From a bacterium HR25 (GTDB lineage Bacteria > Chloroflexota > Dehalococcoidia > SM23-28-2 > HRbin24), in contig BEIB01000016.1 in assembly GCA_002898615.1 (NCBI GenBank), positions 1 through 14,853 of the forward strand: a stretch of DNA of 14,853 bases. The letters are read 5' to 3'. Shown one piece after another: positions 14,849 to 14,853 of the stretch. Made by a program: the position numbers and the translations under genes. The notes under the pieces were generated by a model that saw nothing but the letters and a program-made list of their open reading frames with translations, was not told the origin of the DNA and ran no database searches. Within the stretch, counting starts at the first letter, position 1, and the number at the start of each line of letters is the position of its first letter.

Positions 14849-14853
14849 CTTAC

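Overview
The window is a GC-rich bacterial segment in which every convincing gene lies on the minus strand. It holds most of a division and cell wall (dcw) cluster, followed by a ribonucleotide-reductase control operon. In the direction of transcription (high to low coordinates) the order is murF, mraY, murD, ftsW, murG, murC, murB, ddl, ftsQ, ftsA, ftsZ, a DUF3048 lipoprotein gene, nrdR, a small DUF2188 gene, and the first 57 codons of a cobalamin-dependent ribonucleotide reductase cut off by the window edge.

The organism is probably a member of Chloroflexota, perhaps near Dehalococcoidia. This rests on recalled family features: MurC with GGIHMSA in its nucleotide-binding loop, MurD with NITPNHLDRF, the FFTRPGVDPFDEVEWE start of the class II reductase, a lipoprotein with a Pro/Thr-rich spacer, and the nrdR/nrdJ pairing. 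It is an inference; no search was run.

Region 2335-14848 is one very compact transcription unit. Most neighbours overlap by 4 nt (ATGA) or 1 nt (TGATG), which implies translational coupling. MurF, MurD and MurC build the peptide stem (MurE must lie just outside), MurB makes UDP-MurNAc, Ddl supplies D-Ala-D-Ala, MraY and MurG make lipid I and lipid II, FtsW polymerises glycan at the septum, and FtsQ, FtsA and FtsZ form the divisome core. Region 1149-2297 encodes a DUF3048 lipoprotein 37 nt after ftsZ, probably transcribed with the cluster.

Region 1024-1148 is the only substantial non-coding stretch. It carries a strong sigma70-type promoter (TTGACA, 17 nt, TATCGT). One NrdR-box-like palindrome fills the -35/-10 spacer, a second lies exactly 31 bp upstream, and a weaker third lies 21 bp further. 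Two DnaA-box-like nonamers overlap the upstream part. This promoter should drive nrdR, the DUF2188 gene and nrdJ as a self-repressed operon.

I see no tRNA, rRNA, mobile element, CRISPR array or convincing terminator. No wholly new system is visible. The most useful observations are the NrdR operator layout, a DUF2188 gene between nrdR and nrdJ, FtsW without a usual start codon, two well-formed starts for FtsZ, and a MurD with several changed signature residues.
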